From Gorsachius magnificus (taxonomy: Eukaryota > Chordata > Aves > Pelecaniformes > Ardeidae): a DNA stretch of 64,000 nucleotides. Shown here in pieces: positions 21,941-34,558 of this stretch. A program made the translations under genes and the position numbers. Location of the stretch: contig CM067082.1 in assembly GCA_034008185.1 (NCBI GenBank), positions 7,610,984-7,674,983 on the forward strand. Direction: 5' to 3'. The number at the start of each line of letters is the position of its first letter. Position 1 is the first letter of the stretch. A model generated the notes under the pieces. That model searched no databases. It saw only the letters and a program-made list of their open reading frames with translations, and was not told the DNA's origin.

Positions 21941-24900
21941 TCTGAATGATTCTGTGAAATTGCTAAGAATGACCATTTCTATGTAACAGATAATCTATAA
22001 AATTTTACCAAGTTCCTCAATATAATTTATTTCAGAACACTCGCCTTTATGGAGAGATATCTCAGAGACTCAACAGTGTCAGAATATTAAATAACTATCT
22101 CTTCATATGTCCTTTATACCAGAAAAAAAATGTTAAAGACCCTGTGCATGTGCACTGTTCTGGTGTATTCCAGAGAAAACTACTGCTTGTGCCAAGATGC
22201 ATTGGAACAATCATTTTGTTTTGATTTTGTGATTATTTCAGAGAGATGGGAAAAAGTCTTATTTATTCTAAGCACTTTTGTTGATGACATACAGGTTTCT
22301 ATAAAAGCTGGAAAGTAAGATCAATTTTATGTGCAATTAAATGGGGTCTATCCAAAGGTAATTAATTTTATGGCAGAGGTTGAGCAAGGTGATGCTATAA
22401 TATTTATATGTCTGATGATAAGAGGAAAAGATAGCTCACTGGCTATTAAACGTTTCCAGATGTTCACATTCCATATAATTATTTATATTTAGGGTCTGTT
22501 CACAGTTTTGTTATTAAAGAAGTTGTTCTCTTCTGGATAGTTAAATGCGCAATTTATGCACGCTCTAATGAATATTATGTGTACCAAGGTCTTTATGAAA
22601 ATTAACTATTCACTTAATAGACGGTGGCTATCTTCTGCTCATTTGCAATGTGACTAACAGTTAGATGTGTATCAGTGAAAATAATAGTTCCCTTAGATTT
22701 CCAGAGAAGGTAAGGGAGGAAAGAGAATATAATGAGCCATAGCTGGTTTTCTTAAAGACTGAATATGGAAAAGTTGAGAAGATAGTTAATTACTCTCACA
22801 AAACATCTCTAAGAGATTCTGCAAGAGGTGTAATTAGATTATACTCTCAGAGAAGTAGAAGTCACTACAGTTCAGAAACTAGAATCTTCCTGAACAAGAA
22901 AACGAGATCTCGGGGAGTTTTCTTGCATTTACATCCAGCTTTAAGACTTATATATAGGAAAACCTTGAAAACTTGCAGTAGGTAATTAGGAACAAATATG
23001 TCCTTCCAAGTAGTCTATCATTCACTCATTCTCTCTATCCCAAAAGCTAAGTTTTTATAGATGGTATCTGGATAGTCTGAGCAGCCATTTAAATGTCCTT
23101 TGAGAATATTGTTAAATTGTGTATTTTATACAAATTTTCTATGGAAAAAAGTCCCCAAATTTAATTGACTGTTAGGTGAAAAATGTATTTAATTTTAGTA
23201 GTTCTGACAAAATGTGTAAAGGTGCCTTGTAGGCCCGTGTAATGTACTTTATGCTTTGTAGCATGGGTCAGGGAAAACAAATGTTCCTAATCCAAATTTA
23301 TTATACTTGTTCATTTTAATGGGTTGACTCTTACTTGTTTTCTTGACACTCTCATAAGTTTTCTTCTTGTTTTTCACTGTGGTTATATGTCCTATATTAA
23401 ACCTGTTGACTCTTTTTAATCCCTTCTTGTTTTAAATTGTCCTTCTATATTCTACCAATGCCATATTGTACTTTAGATGAGATCATACAGGATCAGTCAC
23501 TAGGCAGAATACAGACAGGCAATATAATATGATCTAAAATATCTCAGTCTCATTCTTTGTGCATTCTAATGTTATACTTGCATTTTTGCTGCAGCTGAAC
23601 ATTAAGCAGAGGTCTTCAGAGATGCCTTTGTCCCTTTCTTCATCTATTGCTGTTAGTCTTGAATATTGCAAGGTTTGACAAGTGATTTAAGAGTTCCTTG
23701 TGCTTTATTATTTGATTTTTTTTGGCACAGAATTTCATTTGCCATTAAATAACCCGTTTATGTAAGATGAAGTCCCTCTGAAGCTCATCAGCAAGCTCTT
23801 TGTCCTTGACTAAGGCTGTAAGAATAATTAATACCTTGGTCTGGCTGCCAAACAAAAACTGATTAGCATTTAAACAAGTATATAAATGTTTCATTGTTTC
23901 TTCCCAAAATGAAAACCTAGGATGAGCAGGTTACTGTACTTGACAAGACTCTCACTGAACCTCAAATTAAATACTCTGGTGCTCCCATAGTTTGAGGAGT
24001 CAAAGCAATAAAGCATTAGATACTCAAAACTGCTGGGAGAGGCAACAGCCTCATCACTCTCCAATAGCCCAGTAGATTGTGTGCCCAGCTGAGACATGGA
24101 GAAGAGGCCTTTGTGCCTACAGACTGAAATGTCTCTGGCCATTTAGTTATAAATCAGACCAAGACAACCTTGTGCACAGTTCTGAATTCTCCTGTAGATG
24201 CTGTTTACTTTTCTTTTAAAGCTCCTAGGATGAGAATTTAAACCTGTTGCACTTCTGGTCACTGAAATGCAGGCACCAGAGCATGCTTCCTGACATGAGC
24301 TGGGGTGGTGCCAATAGAGCTTCAGCTTCCCACAGTTCACCTTTTTGCTGAGATGCACTTTAAGCCCGATGGTTGGAGTACTCACATTACTGCACTTTCT
24401 GTAAGGTGAATAGAATAAGTAGAGTATTTCATCTCCTTATGACATGTTCTAACTACTGGTTTATTGGAAAGAACTGTTGCCAACTCTTTGACAGTCTAGT
24501 TCTTCAGACGTTTTTCCAGACTAGTTTACATTTGAGATAGCAATTCTGAAAAAATCAGAAATAGTTTTGGCAAAATAACTGTTCTTGTCAGGTATTCCCC
24601 TGTACTTTTTTTCTCCTTCTTCTACCTTCCTAGCACCTTCACCTTTTTCTAGCTCATCACTCATCACCTGTGATGATAATTATTAAATAGATTGCAAAAC
24701 CCAGGGATGTCTGTTGTTAACTCCTTGCTGTATTGAAAATTTACTATTAAATCCTATTTTTCCCATTCTTTTATCCAGTTCTTTGCTTTACCCTGGTGTC
24801 ACACCTTCTTATCTGTTTTAAAACGTCATGTAACAAATCTTGTAAAAAGTATTCTGTAAATCTGAATTAATTATTTCTCATTACTTATTGATCAAGAAAA

Positions 24901-25480
24901 ATTAATCTTATACCATATTAAATTAAGTTCATAAAAGACTTAATAACTTTGGTCAACTGAAGTCTAATATAAATGCTATTTCATGAAAATAGGCAAAAGT
25001 CAGTAGTCACTGGGCCTTATGATTGTTATATACTGATGGAGAAAAGGTTACTTATATTCATGCACAGGTTTCCATGGGCCATCTGATTCTCTGCATGAAG
25101 ATTGTTCCATCCTGAGAAATGCAAGTAAACATTTAAGAACTTTCACAGTTCTTTGCGTGTTTGTTTTGAAGGCAAATGGTGGTAGTTTAGTCAGGGAGGT
25201 TTACACTTTCTGTACACATTATGGTTTATATGCAGTTCTCTTGTGCCAGTGACTGTAATGAGGTCAGAAGGGTTATTTACGGGACCAGGACCAAAGCTGG
25301 TGAGGATGGTTCTGATTCTCTCAAGACAGATGTCCTAGGAAAGCTCAGAGTGCTTCTAAAATAGGGTGTTTTCCAAGTGTATCAAAGATACACAGAAAAA
25401 ACTGAGATTTTCATAAGGTGCTAGCTGTCATTTTCCATTTAGAAGAGCAGGTTGAGTGCTCTGTGAAGTGCTTTTTTCTT
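21941..25480. other. Gene-free AT-rich stretch
   Basis: No gene or transposon recognised. The frame ending near 22318 contains FVDDIQV, which resembles an RT motif but has no other RT features around it. Confidence 0.5.
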
Positions 25481-25573
25481 GTAGTGCAGTGGTTAGAGCA
25501 CTGACCTGGGGTAGGAGACATCAACCTTCCACTTTCTCCTTCATTAAATGGGAATACTTCCCACCTCCCTCAG
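25481..25573 (+). repeat. Degraded MIR-like (core-type) SINE
   Basis: GTAGTGCAGTGGTTAGAGCA (25481-25500), then CTGACCTGGGGTAGGAGACA and, after a deletion, TCATTAAATGGGAATACTTC with a CCACCTCCCTCAG end. These follow the order of tRNA-derived head (TGGTTAGAGCA with box-A character), 'gactcaggagacctgg' and 'taaaatggggataat' of MIR-type SINEs. The family is old, so divergence is expected. No poly-A or flanking duplication remains. Confidence 0.5.
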
Positions 25574-28500
25574 CTCCAAAGAGTACCAGGTAGTGGTTCC
25601 TGAGGGAGGATGAACTCTCCATTTCTTATCATGCTGCTTCCTGGCAGAGCTTTAACAAGTTCAAGATCAATGGACCTTAAATGCACTGAGGAAGCATGAC
25701 TGTGCTCCCTGGTAGCTGGGATGTTCACCAGAAGAAACAACAGGGTTCATCTATTTCCAAAATAAAAATAAGAATTACAAATTCAAAGAGAACAGTTATA
25801 GGACACCTGGCTCAATAGCTCATGCAAATTGGAAGGCGTTTCTCAGTAATATCCATGAGTATCTCTCACTCCTTGGGTGTGCAAGCCCAGGCTCACCTCA
25901 CAGTACATTCATCCAATAATGAGAAGGAGATCCTTAAAAGATACATATCCAAATCTTGATGCCAGCTATGATTCATGACCTTTGAGGCAGCAGGTAAATG
26001 AACAGAAAGTGAGATTTATTTAATGCTATATAACAAGCTTTGGGGTTAGGAGTCCAAGCTCTTTGACACAGTCAGCCTTAGTCATTAGAAGAAAACTATT
26101 TCAGTAATGAATTATTACAACCATGGGAGTACTTTGGTCATGGTTCATCACCACGGTACACTGTGGGCCTTAATAGCGTCTTACAATGTCAATATGTGCT
26201 TTATTTAAGGTTCGTATCATTTTAGCCGGTCAGAAAGGATAAAACTCACCCCTGAGCAGCAGGCCAGAACATGGTCTATTCATCATGGTAGTCCCACATG
26301 GGTCCTCAAAATATATTTTAACTGAGATGGAAGTGGCACATAAAGCTTCTGTGAGGTCTTTTGCACATAGATGTATTTCAGCTGTGAATAGGAAGACACC
26401 AACTCACAAATAAGCTATTTGATGGAAAAATTCACCGTCAGTCAGATTAGTTACATGACATGAATAATTCCTCTGGCCTTACCTAAAATATCTGAAATCT
26501 TGTCTTTTAGTATAGTTTTAGGTGAGCAAATTTCATGGAAAATAATGGCAGAAAAGGAACAGTAAAAATGGAGGAAGGGTTCCTTTACATTACAGAATTT
26601 GGCTCATTTAACTTAAAACCAGAGGATTCAATATCAGGCATCTGCCTTCTGCATGATGGCCAGAAAATTAAATTCCTATTAAGTGTTTAAATTCCAACCC
26701 TTTCTGTCCGTGTTCCACCCCCTTTCCTTTCTCTGTTCTTTTGTTAGGTAATTGCCAGAGCTCCACAAACAGGGGAGTTTTCAATCTGTTTTTGTATAAT
26801 AATATGAACGTTCAACCTGACCTCCCCTCTTCAAAAATATTTGTCTTTTTATAAAGGAGAAATGTTTTTGTTTAGCTTATTGTGCTAACCTTTCTTTCAT
26901 TTTAAGCACACATTGAATGTTAAGATGTTCTTTTCAAAAACACAATCATGTAACTTTTTAAAAATAACAAATTGCATTCCAAACAAAAATTTTCCATCAT
27001 AAAATAATTTTTTTTCGTTTTCTATCACTTTTTGTGAGTTCATTCATCTTGCACTGCTTAACAATCCCCTAAACTACCCTGATGTCCAAGAGGTTTAGTG
27101 AAAGTGTCTGCTCAGTTCTGGCTCTCAGTATTCAAAATAACATTACTTTTCTTCAAAAAACAGGTGTTTAGAAAAGATATTTTAAACTAAACACAGCTAT
27201 TTTCTACCCGAGTTTTATATAAATAGTACCTTTGTTCTGAGTCTGCTGTTTTACCAATAAATCAATGATAACATAAACACAAAAGCAAGGGGTGCTAACG
27301 AACATTCTGAGTGGAAGCATATTGATAGGTATTTTCATTGCTTTACCAGGCTCCATGCATGCCTGCTGGTATCCATCACGTAAGATTAAACAGGAACTTC
27401 ACTGTTTATATTTACTGGAATCTGAGAATTCAAGAGTATTCCTTCTAGAATAAATTATTACAGCATAGCCCAAATGTTTGGGCTGTCCCAATCCCAAATA
27501 TTTTGTATTTATATCCATCATCTGCCCCACTATGCCCTTGGTCAGAGATTAGGCTCAGGGAAAACCCATCATTTCGTACCTATTTTCTCCACAGTTTCCC
27601 TCAAAGCACTTTATAGTTGACTGTCTAGCAGATACAGGTGTACCTAGGACAACATGAGGGAGAGAAGCCAGCTTTACAGAATGCGGAAGTGTAAAGTTAA
27701 GATTTCAGTAACATTTCTTCATACATGCCCAACCACATAATATATCCGCTAAAAACAGTATAACCAGAAAAGCAGAACTAGAACATCCAGAAACTGCGGT
27801 TAATAGAAGAACTTAAGAGTCACAAACCAGAACTCTTCAGGCTTTAGCTGCTCTGTTATACTCCTGTTCCTGTGAGGCTGCAATCAGTTCCTATCACAAT
27901 CTCTAAGGTACTTCTGAAGCTAAAGTCATAAACCAAACAAAGTTCGATCTTTATGATCAGGTGTGCAAAGGCCAGCAGGCTGCTCCCATTACTATGCCAC
28001 AGGAAATAAGAATACTGAGTCCATTAAAAATTAAAAGACTCATAGTGGATTCATGAATTACTGTGAATCATTTCACCCCTTATCAGTGCATAAGGAATAT
28101 GCACACTTTTGTTATTTAATGTAACTGTGCAGTGCTTCCGCTAAATGATATGCAGCAGGACTATTGCACTTAGTATGGTATGTGGCTATAGATCTTCCTG
28201 CATTATGGGTTTGTTTGTTTGGGGTTTTTTTCCCCCATAGATTGCTTGCAGGTAACAGAACTCTTTTTGTCCAGGCAAATTCTTTGGACACCCAGAATGA
28301 CAAAGGCAAATATGAAATCTTCCATCTCTACCTGTGCAGAACAACAAAGTAGTAGCTGAAATGAGGATTTTGTGATTTTAAGATATGCAAGAATTGTTAG
28401 AACTACAAAGGGAAATATTTCAGTCCTTCCTTAATTTTTTTTTTCAACTGGAAAAAATGCTGATTGCAGAAAGTCCACTTATACAGAATTATAACTATTC

Positions 28501-29840
28501 TAGATGGTCTTATGGTTACAAACACAGGGCTGAAAGCCAGTGGGAATGAGGAACAGATTTCTGAATATCTCTGATTTTCTTGTGGGACTTTGAGTTTAAA
28601 AGTAAGGCAATTAATACAATTGTCTTAATTTTTCTATGTATAACAGTAGGATTAGTAAGAGCAAAAACTAATTAATCACCTCAATGTGCCTTAGACTTTT
28701 TTTCAGTATGCTAATGCAAACAGAACAAGTTTATTTAGTATCTGTTATGAGAGTTAAACAATTGCATTATTTAAAATTTTACATTTTTTTAGGAAAACCA
28801 TGCAGAAGGATTTATTTTCTTTTTTCCAGTCTGGTGTTCATATTTTTTCTTATTGGCTGGGTAATTTAAATTTCTGTCTTCCATGTGTGTTCAGTAAACA
28901 CTAATAAGCTATTCTTTTTCTGCATTGATTCAGTTCTTCCTAGCATTTTTTTCTGTTATCTTGGCTAGTGTAATATTTAAGCTTGCTCTTGGAGCAAAGA
29001 TGCCTAGAAATTACTACATATTAAGACTTGAATGGAAATGCTCCTGCTAATTTTTTTTCCATATAGAACTTTCATGAAATGAATATGTGTACAAGAATCC
29101 CTCTCCCTAGTGCGTCTCAACTAATTTCCAAATAACCACTTCTAGTTATGAGGTTCATTTACAGTTTTATTCAAACATGTTTAAGTATTTCCATCAAATC
29201 CATTGGAAAAGTCTTCTTCAAACTCACCAAGGCTGCCAGGGGTCTACCCATCAGTAAAAAATATTTCAATGCATACAGCACAACTAAGAATAGAATATTT
29301 TTTACATCTCTTTTATATCAGAGATTTTTTAATCTACTAGCCTACAGCTAAATTTCAGTCAGCAAGAGGGGTACTAAAATGTCTATCGATTATTTCTCAA
29401 ACTAATATGAGTTAGTCTGCCTAATTACATACAGACTTTAGATTAGTAACCTCATATTTCTTGAAGTGACCTTGAAGTTGCCCTCTTAAAATGTCTTTGA
29501 TTCCACATAGTCTGATGTAAAAATAAATAAACAGATAAATTATATTATGCTTGTACCTTATCAGAAACAAAATACTCTTAACGCAGCTGCTGAAACGACA
29601 TGAAGCAAGTTGTCCTAGTTACTCCACTTGGACAGCTGAAGGATGGAAGCAGTTCTTCAGATGTGGACAAAGAACAGCTAGTATGTAAAAAAAACCCCAA
29701 AAACCCAACTGGAAAGCTGAAAATAGGTTGCTACACTTTCCTTGTAAGAATAGGTGAAAAAGATAGAGCCCAGATCCCCAATTCAGTTTCATTCCTAAAC
29801 ACTCCACAGTCTTGTTGCAGTGTGACACTAGCAATATCTG
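25574..29840. other. Gene-free AT-rich stretch
   Basis: No gene or repeat family recognised in about 4.3 kb. Frames do not exceed 67 codons. Confidence 0.5.
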
Positions 29841-29854
29841 TTCTACGATGACAC

Positions 29855-29930
29855 CAACAGGTCCCAGCTAAGAGTGGGAACCCCACAGGGCTCAGTGTTC
29901 TAGAAACATATTTAAAAGGATTTAACATCA
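29855..29930 (+). repeat. Possible relic of an old LINE RT motif B
   Basis: The plus strand reads QLRVGTPQGSVL, then LTSF-type residues after an interruption. This resembles the xGxPQGSVL motif and the following hydrophobic strand of CR1/L2 reverse transcriptases. Only about 75 bases can be argued for. Confidence 0.25.
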
Positions 29931-30068
29931 TTCTTTGTAAACATACCTATGAGAGAGCCAATATGAGGAAGGAAGAACTGTTCCCAGTTTATGAAGACAA
30001 AGGCCCATGAACTATCCCAAGGTCACACTACAGCAGAGCCAAGAATTGAGCACAGTTTTGTTAAAAAC

Positions 30069-30074
<6 letters not shown>

Positions 30075-30100
<26 letters not shown>
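30075..30100. repeat. (TA)13 microsatellite
   Basis: Thirteen perfect TA units. Confidence 0.95.
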
Positions 30101-31742
30101 AACCAAACTGCACATACCTATTTTATCGATGTATTGGACACTGAAGTAAAACCAGACTATCCACAGTCTCCATTGCTATGGACACCCACTCTGCCACAAA
30201 ATGAAACTAATACCACTTTTCAGGCAGTGTGCCATCACCAAAAAATGTTAAGGGTTTACTATAAATGCAAAGTCATGGAAAGAATCAAAGACAATCAAGA
30301 AAATTAAAAATAAGAAAAAAAAACAAGTAAAGGAAACATCTGTAGAGTAGGTATTTCTGTGATGAACAGACATTAACATTACAAGAGAGAAAGTAATATC
30401 TAGATAATACCAAAATGGTTTTTCTTCAAATAAATCAGGTGACTCCTTTCCCTGTTATTGTATCAACTAAATTACTGAATGGGATCCTCGGAAGATGATC
30501 TATGACAATATTAAAAGACTGTCTAGCAAATATTGCTACAATTTCTTTGTCTTTCTCCCCCTCCCCCTTATAATTAATTCTCCCTACACTGCGATCTAGA
30601 ATTCCTCCTTATTTTTCTTTTTTCTCCTTGTTTCTACCCACTTTTGTTTTCCTCACACACTGGTCCTTCCTCCCCATTATACTTCCCGCAACCTTCTTAA
30701 GATTCATACCAGATCTTGCCTGTCTTGCACGCCTTCAAGCACTTCTAACCTCTCACATTAGTGCTTATTCCAGCTTCTGATAGCACTAGCAGAGTTTCTG
30801 TTAAGAGCCATCTCAGCTGTGATGCTGCAGCATCCTAAACTGACACAGGGGGATTGCAATGTCATATCTGTCAGGGCCCACTGAGCAACCTCATGGTCAA
30901 AAATGAATCCTGCTGAAGGAGCTGGTTAACTACCCATTGGAAAATAATTGAGAAATGTGAAAGGGAAAAAAATACTGAATGCTTTTTTTTTTCTTCTATG
31001 TGGCAATCACAGGTTATCTCTGGAAGGGATGATGAAAAAAAGAAAGGCAAATAAGAAATACTGGGAGTTTTATTCAGAAGACTGCACAGTGGAAGTTCAA
31101 ATTGGAAGGACCCTTAACACATGGGTTGGAAGAAAAACTGGTCTGATTTACTTGTTTATAGCATAAAAAGAAGGGTCAAGACAAGCTTCTGGTTTCAAAA
31201 TGGGAAACTGTCAGGAGAGGGGATGTTTTCTTCTGGTGCAAGTACCCACATAGGTACATGCACATATACTTTGTCCTTCCCTTATTATGCAGCACAGAGA
31301 AGATGTGGACCAATTCCTACCTGCTGTTATGGACTTTTGAAATTTTCCTTCAGCTTGATCTGAGATGGCAATTCCACTGTAAATAGGCCCTTGTGTCTCA
31401 ATTAGGTCTGTGAGCAACGTGGAGCTTCATGAGCAAGAAGCTCTGCTGGCAGAAGTGGAAAGAGAAATTCTACCAAGGAATGTCATTCTTGATATGCCAT
31501 GTTGACTGAAAGTCTTGCAAAGGTCTCCAGAAAACCAGTTAAACACCAGGCACTCATCTAGATGGTCTCTTGTGGTTCCCTTCATCCCTACATATGGCCC
31601 ATAGCCATGCAAGGTGACAGACACTGATAGCCTCTAGAGGTCCTACTTAGCCCAAATTGCAAAACCTGCAGCCTGCTTGTTACCTAAGCTTTTGACTGAA
31701 AACCAGGGTTTAGATCCCAATGAGGGCTCAGTTTATTATTCT

Positions 31743-31743
<1 letters not shown>
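30101..31743. other. Gene-free stretch
   Basis: No gene recognised. The 72-codon frame at 30948-31166 and the 80-codon frame at 31121-31363 look like chance. Confidence 0.5.

Positions 31744-31787
<44 letters not shown>
31744..31787. repeat. (TAA)n microsatellite, about 14 units
   Basis: 44 bases of perfect TAA repeat. On the minus strand it yields an artificial leucine run in a 72-codon frame. Confidence 0.95.
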
Positions 31788-31788
<1 letters not shown>

Positions 31789-33239
31789 ATGAACTGTGGC
31801 ATTCAAAAATTTGAGCCTTGGTTGCAAAAGGCAGAGATCTCCCCAAAACCCCAGAGAGGCATTTTCTAGTTCAGGTTTTAAAAGCAGTTGTAAATTCATC
31901 ACAAACCTCTTAATCCTCCGTTACAAAGTGATGCATGAGAAAAAGAGCAATCAGATCTGAAATACGCCTTCTATCATCTTCTCAAATATCTCAGTCAAAA
32001 TCTCACATATTGACCTTAATTTCTGGGGAATTATCCCCCGGAATATCCCCAAATCTTGTTGCACATCTTTTGTCATCTCTCTCTGAAACATTGCCTGTTT
32101 ATTTCAGCTGTTCCTTGATGCTGAAATAGTACAGTATTTGATGCCTTTACCTAATATTGCTAAGATTCAGGTCTCCAGAGATTTGGATGTTTAAATACAA
32201 AACGTTTTAGTTCAAGCCCATCTCACATAAACTGTTATTGATAAGACCACAGTCACATACAGCTGGCTGTCACTCAGGTATTTATGGAGGCAGAAATAAA
32301 AATCCCATTCCACCTCACTGTTAATCAATCTTTGTCACTCCGCTAAGTCCTTTTATCTTATAAGCTCCTCCGTGACTAGGAGAAAGAAAATAAAAGCATC
32401 CCGTGAATGGAAGCCCTGCAGCCCAAACCAGCAGACCGAAGGAAGCGCAGCACCAGGAGCATTACAGCTGCACCTGGCAGCTGCAGGTTTCCAGGCCAGC
32501 ACAAGTCACCCAAACACCCGCCACAGCCAGGGATGCACTGGCCTGTTTCTCCAGCTCACCAACAGCTCTGTGCTATAGCCACTGGTCCTTGGACCCCTTC
32601 TCCAATATGTCATTTTATTCATTCAAACCACAATGCACTCTTACAGTCCAGATTTATGCCTTTCCTTGACTTTCTCACCACTCATCTGAGCCAAACCCCG
32701 TCATAAGCACTGTCACGCTGAGACCATCCCTGCTGGCTCTGATCTGTCAGCAGAGATGTGGCCTGTAAGAGCTAGCCAGGAAGGTAGCTAATCCATCACA
32801 GGTGGCCCGAGCACTATTCCCATTAAAGGCTCATCTGGCTTATGACTGGTCTAAATTATATCCCAAAGGCTGTCCTCACTATCATGATGCTCAAGACTGA
32901 GCCTGCACTCCAGCCCAGGCTCCCTGTTATCACCCACGCTACCGATGTTTGCTCATGTCCTATGCTAAGTTCAGATAAAGTAAACTCTATCTTCTTGATA
33001 TGGAAATGGGGATATAGTCTGGGTATTGGTGATAGCTAGAGAAGCTCAGATAGGAGCCAGGCAGATGCAGTCACCACAGCATCCTGCCATGCACTGTGTC
33101 CAGACACAGGGTTGACTGTTTTCCCCCTCCCCACATGATGCTGAGGGTTAGCCATTAAGCACAAATGTGTCCCCGCAGATAGACCTAGATTCCTGCTTCC
33201 CTGGTTTGGATGGTTTGTGGACAGTATTTCTCAGATCAA
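31788..33239. other. Gene-free, GC-richer island at 32.39-33.1 kb
   Basis: Between about 32390 and 33100 the sequence is distinctly richer in G and C than the 10 kb on either side and has overlapping 65-99-codon frames. None is recognised. It might be an old decayed element or unique sequence. Confidence 0.4.
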
Positions 33240-33242
33240 TGA

Positions 33243-33437
33243 AAAGCCGCAAAAGACTTTCTAAGTAGGAGTGCCCTGGCTTACCAGAAATATGAGATGA
33301 CTCAAGAAGCAGAAAAATACCAGGCAGATCAGGAAAAAGACCGCGAGAGAGAGCTCTGGTGGGAACACCTAGGCACAAGACCTTGGGTGGTGCTAGGAGT
33401 TTTGCTAGCACTCATACAAGTCATCTTCTGGTGCTGA
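33243..33437 (+). other. Small open frame with charged helix and C-terminal membrane segment
   Basis: 64 open codons from 33243, closed by TGA at 33435-33437. The first ATG is at 33297, giving 46 residues. Residues 3-19 are strongly charged (QEAEKYQADQEKDRERE), then WWEHLGTRPW and a 17-residue hydrophobic stretch (residues 30-46, ending IFWC). That is the layout of a tail-anchored or single-span protein. Just upstream, in another frame (33182-33265), FLLPWFGWFVDSISQ reads open, so this could be the end of a broken longer gene. I recognise no family. It may be chance; the non-random look is the only evidence. Confidence 0.2.
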
Positions 33438-34401
33438 TATGAGGGCTAACTTTAATGCAGAAGAGAGGAGAGGAAGAAAATGAGGCTCCTTTGGAGACTG
33501 GCACAGAACAAGAGCTAGATAGAATGTCTCTAATATCTCAAAATGCAAATAAGATAAGTTGCACCAAATGCAAACTTGCAAATTTCTTCTGGGATGCTGT
33601 CATAAAGATAAACAGAGGTCAACAACAAGGTAATTATGTCAGTAAATAGAAGCAAGAGTAGAGGGAGTAACATAAAGAAATTGTAAAGAGACAGCCTGGT
33701 GGGTAGCAAGTGCAAGGAAGGGGGGAACATCACTAGGGAATCCTCATTCTTCAGAAGAATGTATTTGAGCTTTGTAGAGAAAACTTGCTGAGTGAGCCCG
33801 ATATAAAAAATTCTGTGCTCACACACTGAGTTTCTAATTAGTTCAGGAACTGTGAAGGTGGGGAGGAAGGGAAAAGGTTTGTTTTAGGGTGTACCATGAG
33901 AAAAAACACAGTATAACCCCGGTCCTTCTGACTTATGTTCATAGTTTACATTGGCTCCTTATGAGGCAGGAATAAGTATATCACAGCCTGCACTTCCCTC
34001 TTGGGAGCTGGAACAGCACTGGATTGGACAAAGTTAGCCCAAAGTGCCCTGTTCACCAATTTTGATGGCATGGTTCCTGCTGGGCTAGCAAATGTTCTGT
34101 AACAAGCAGCAGACTGTGACAATGCATATGGCATTTGGGACACTGCTGTGCAAGTGATTATTTTAATTTTTTTTCATGAAGAGCCCAGCTTGAGAGTATG
34201 AGCCAGTATTTTCCAGGTAGGACACATGACTCAGAGCAAGAAGGGATTTCTGATAAAGCCATGAACTTTGGGTCTCCTAATACCATGAATGTTCCTGTCT
34301 GAGAGAGGGAAAGGAGTGTCAACATTGCTCAGGACAGATGGGGATGTCTGGTGACTTGTCCAGCATCCACACACTCAACATAACTTATATGAATATCCAT
34401 T
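33438..34401. other. Gene-free stretch
   Basis: No gene recognised. The frames are 64-98 codons with no homology known to me. Confidence 0.5.
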
Positions 34402-34558
34402 GCATGTGCAGCTTTTGCTTTAATTATTAAACTGTCTTTATCTCAACCGACAAGTTTTCTCACTTTTACCCTTCTGATTGTCTCCCCCATCCCACCAGTG
34501 GGTGAGGGAGCAAGTGGTTGTGCAGTGATTAGTCGCTGGCTGGCGTTAAACCATGACA
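34402..34558 (+). mobile_element. 3' fragment of the 163-751 LTR family
   Basis: Shares TTATTAAACTGTCT (about 34425-34438), the CTCCCCCATCCCACCAGTGG block and the terminal TTAAACCATGACA (34546-34558) with the LTR at 163-751. Only the last 157 bases of the LTR are present, in the same orientation. No target duplication can be tested because the left border is truncated. Confidence 0.85.

Noticed and set aside
22270..22318. Peptide FVDDIQV resembling an RT catalytic motif
   Set aside because: No motif A or B upstream, no CR1 tail downstream, and the surrounding frame is AT-rich and unrelated.
31684..31902. Frame with a 13-leucine run
   Set aside because: Translation of the (TAA)n microsatellite on the minus strand.
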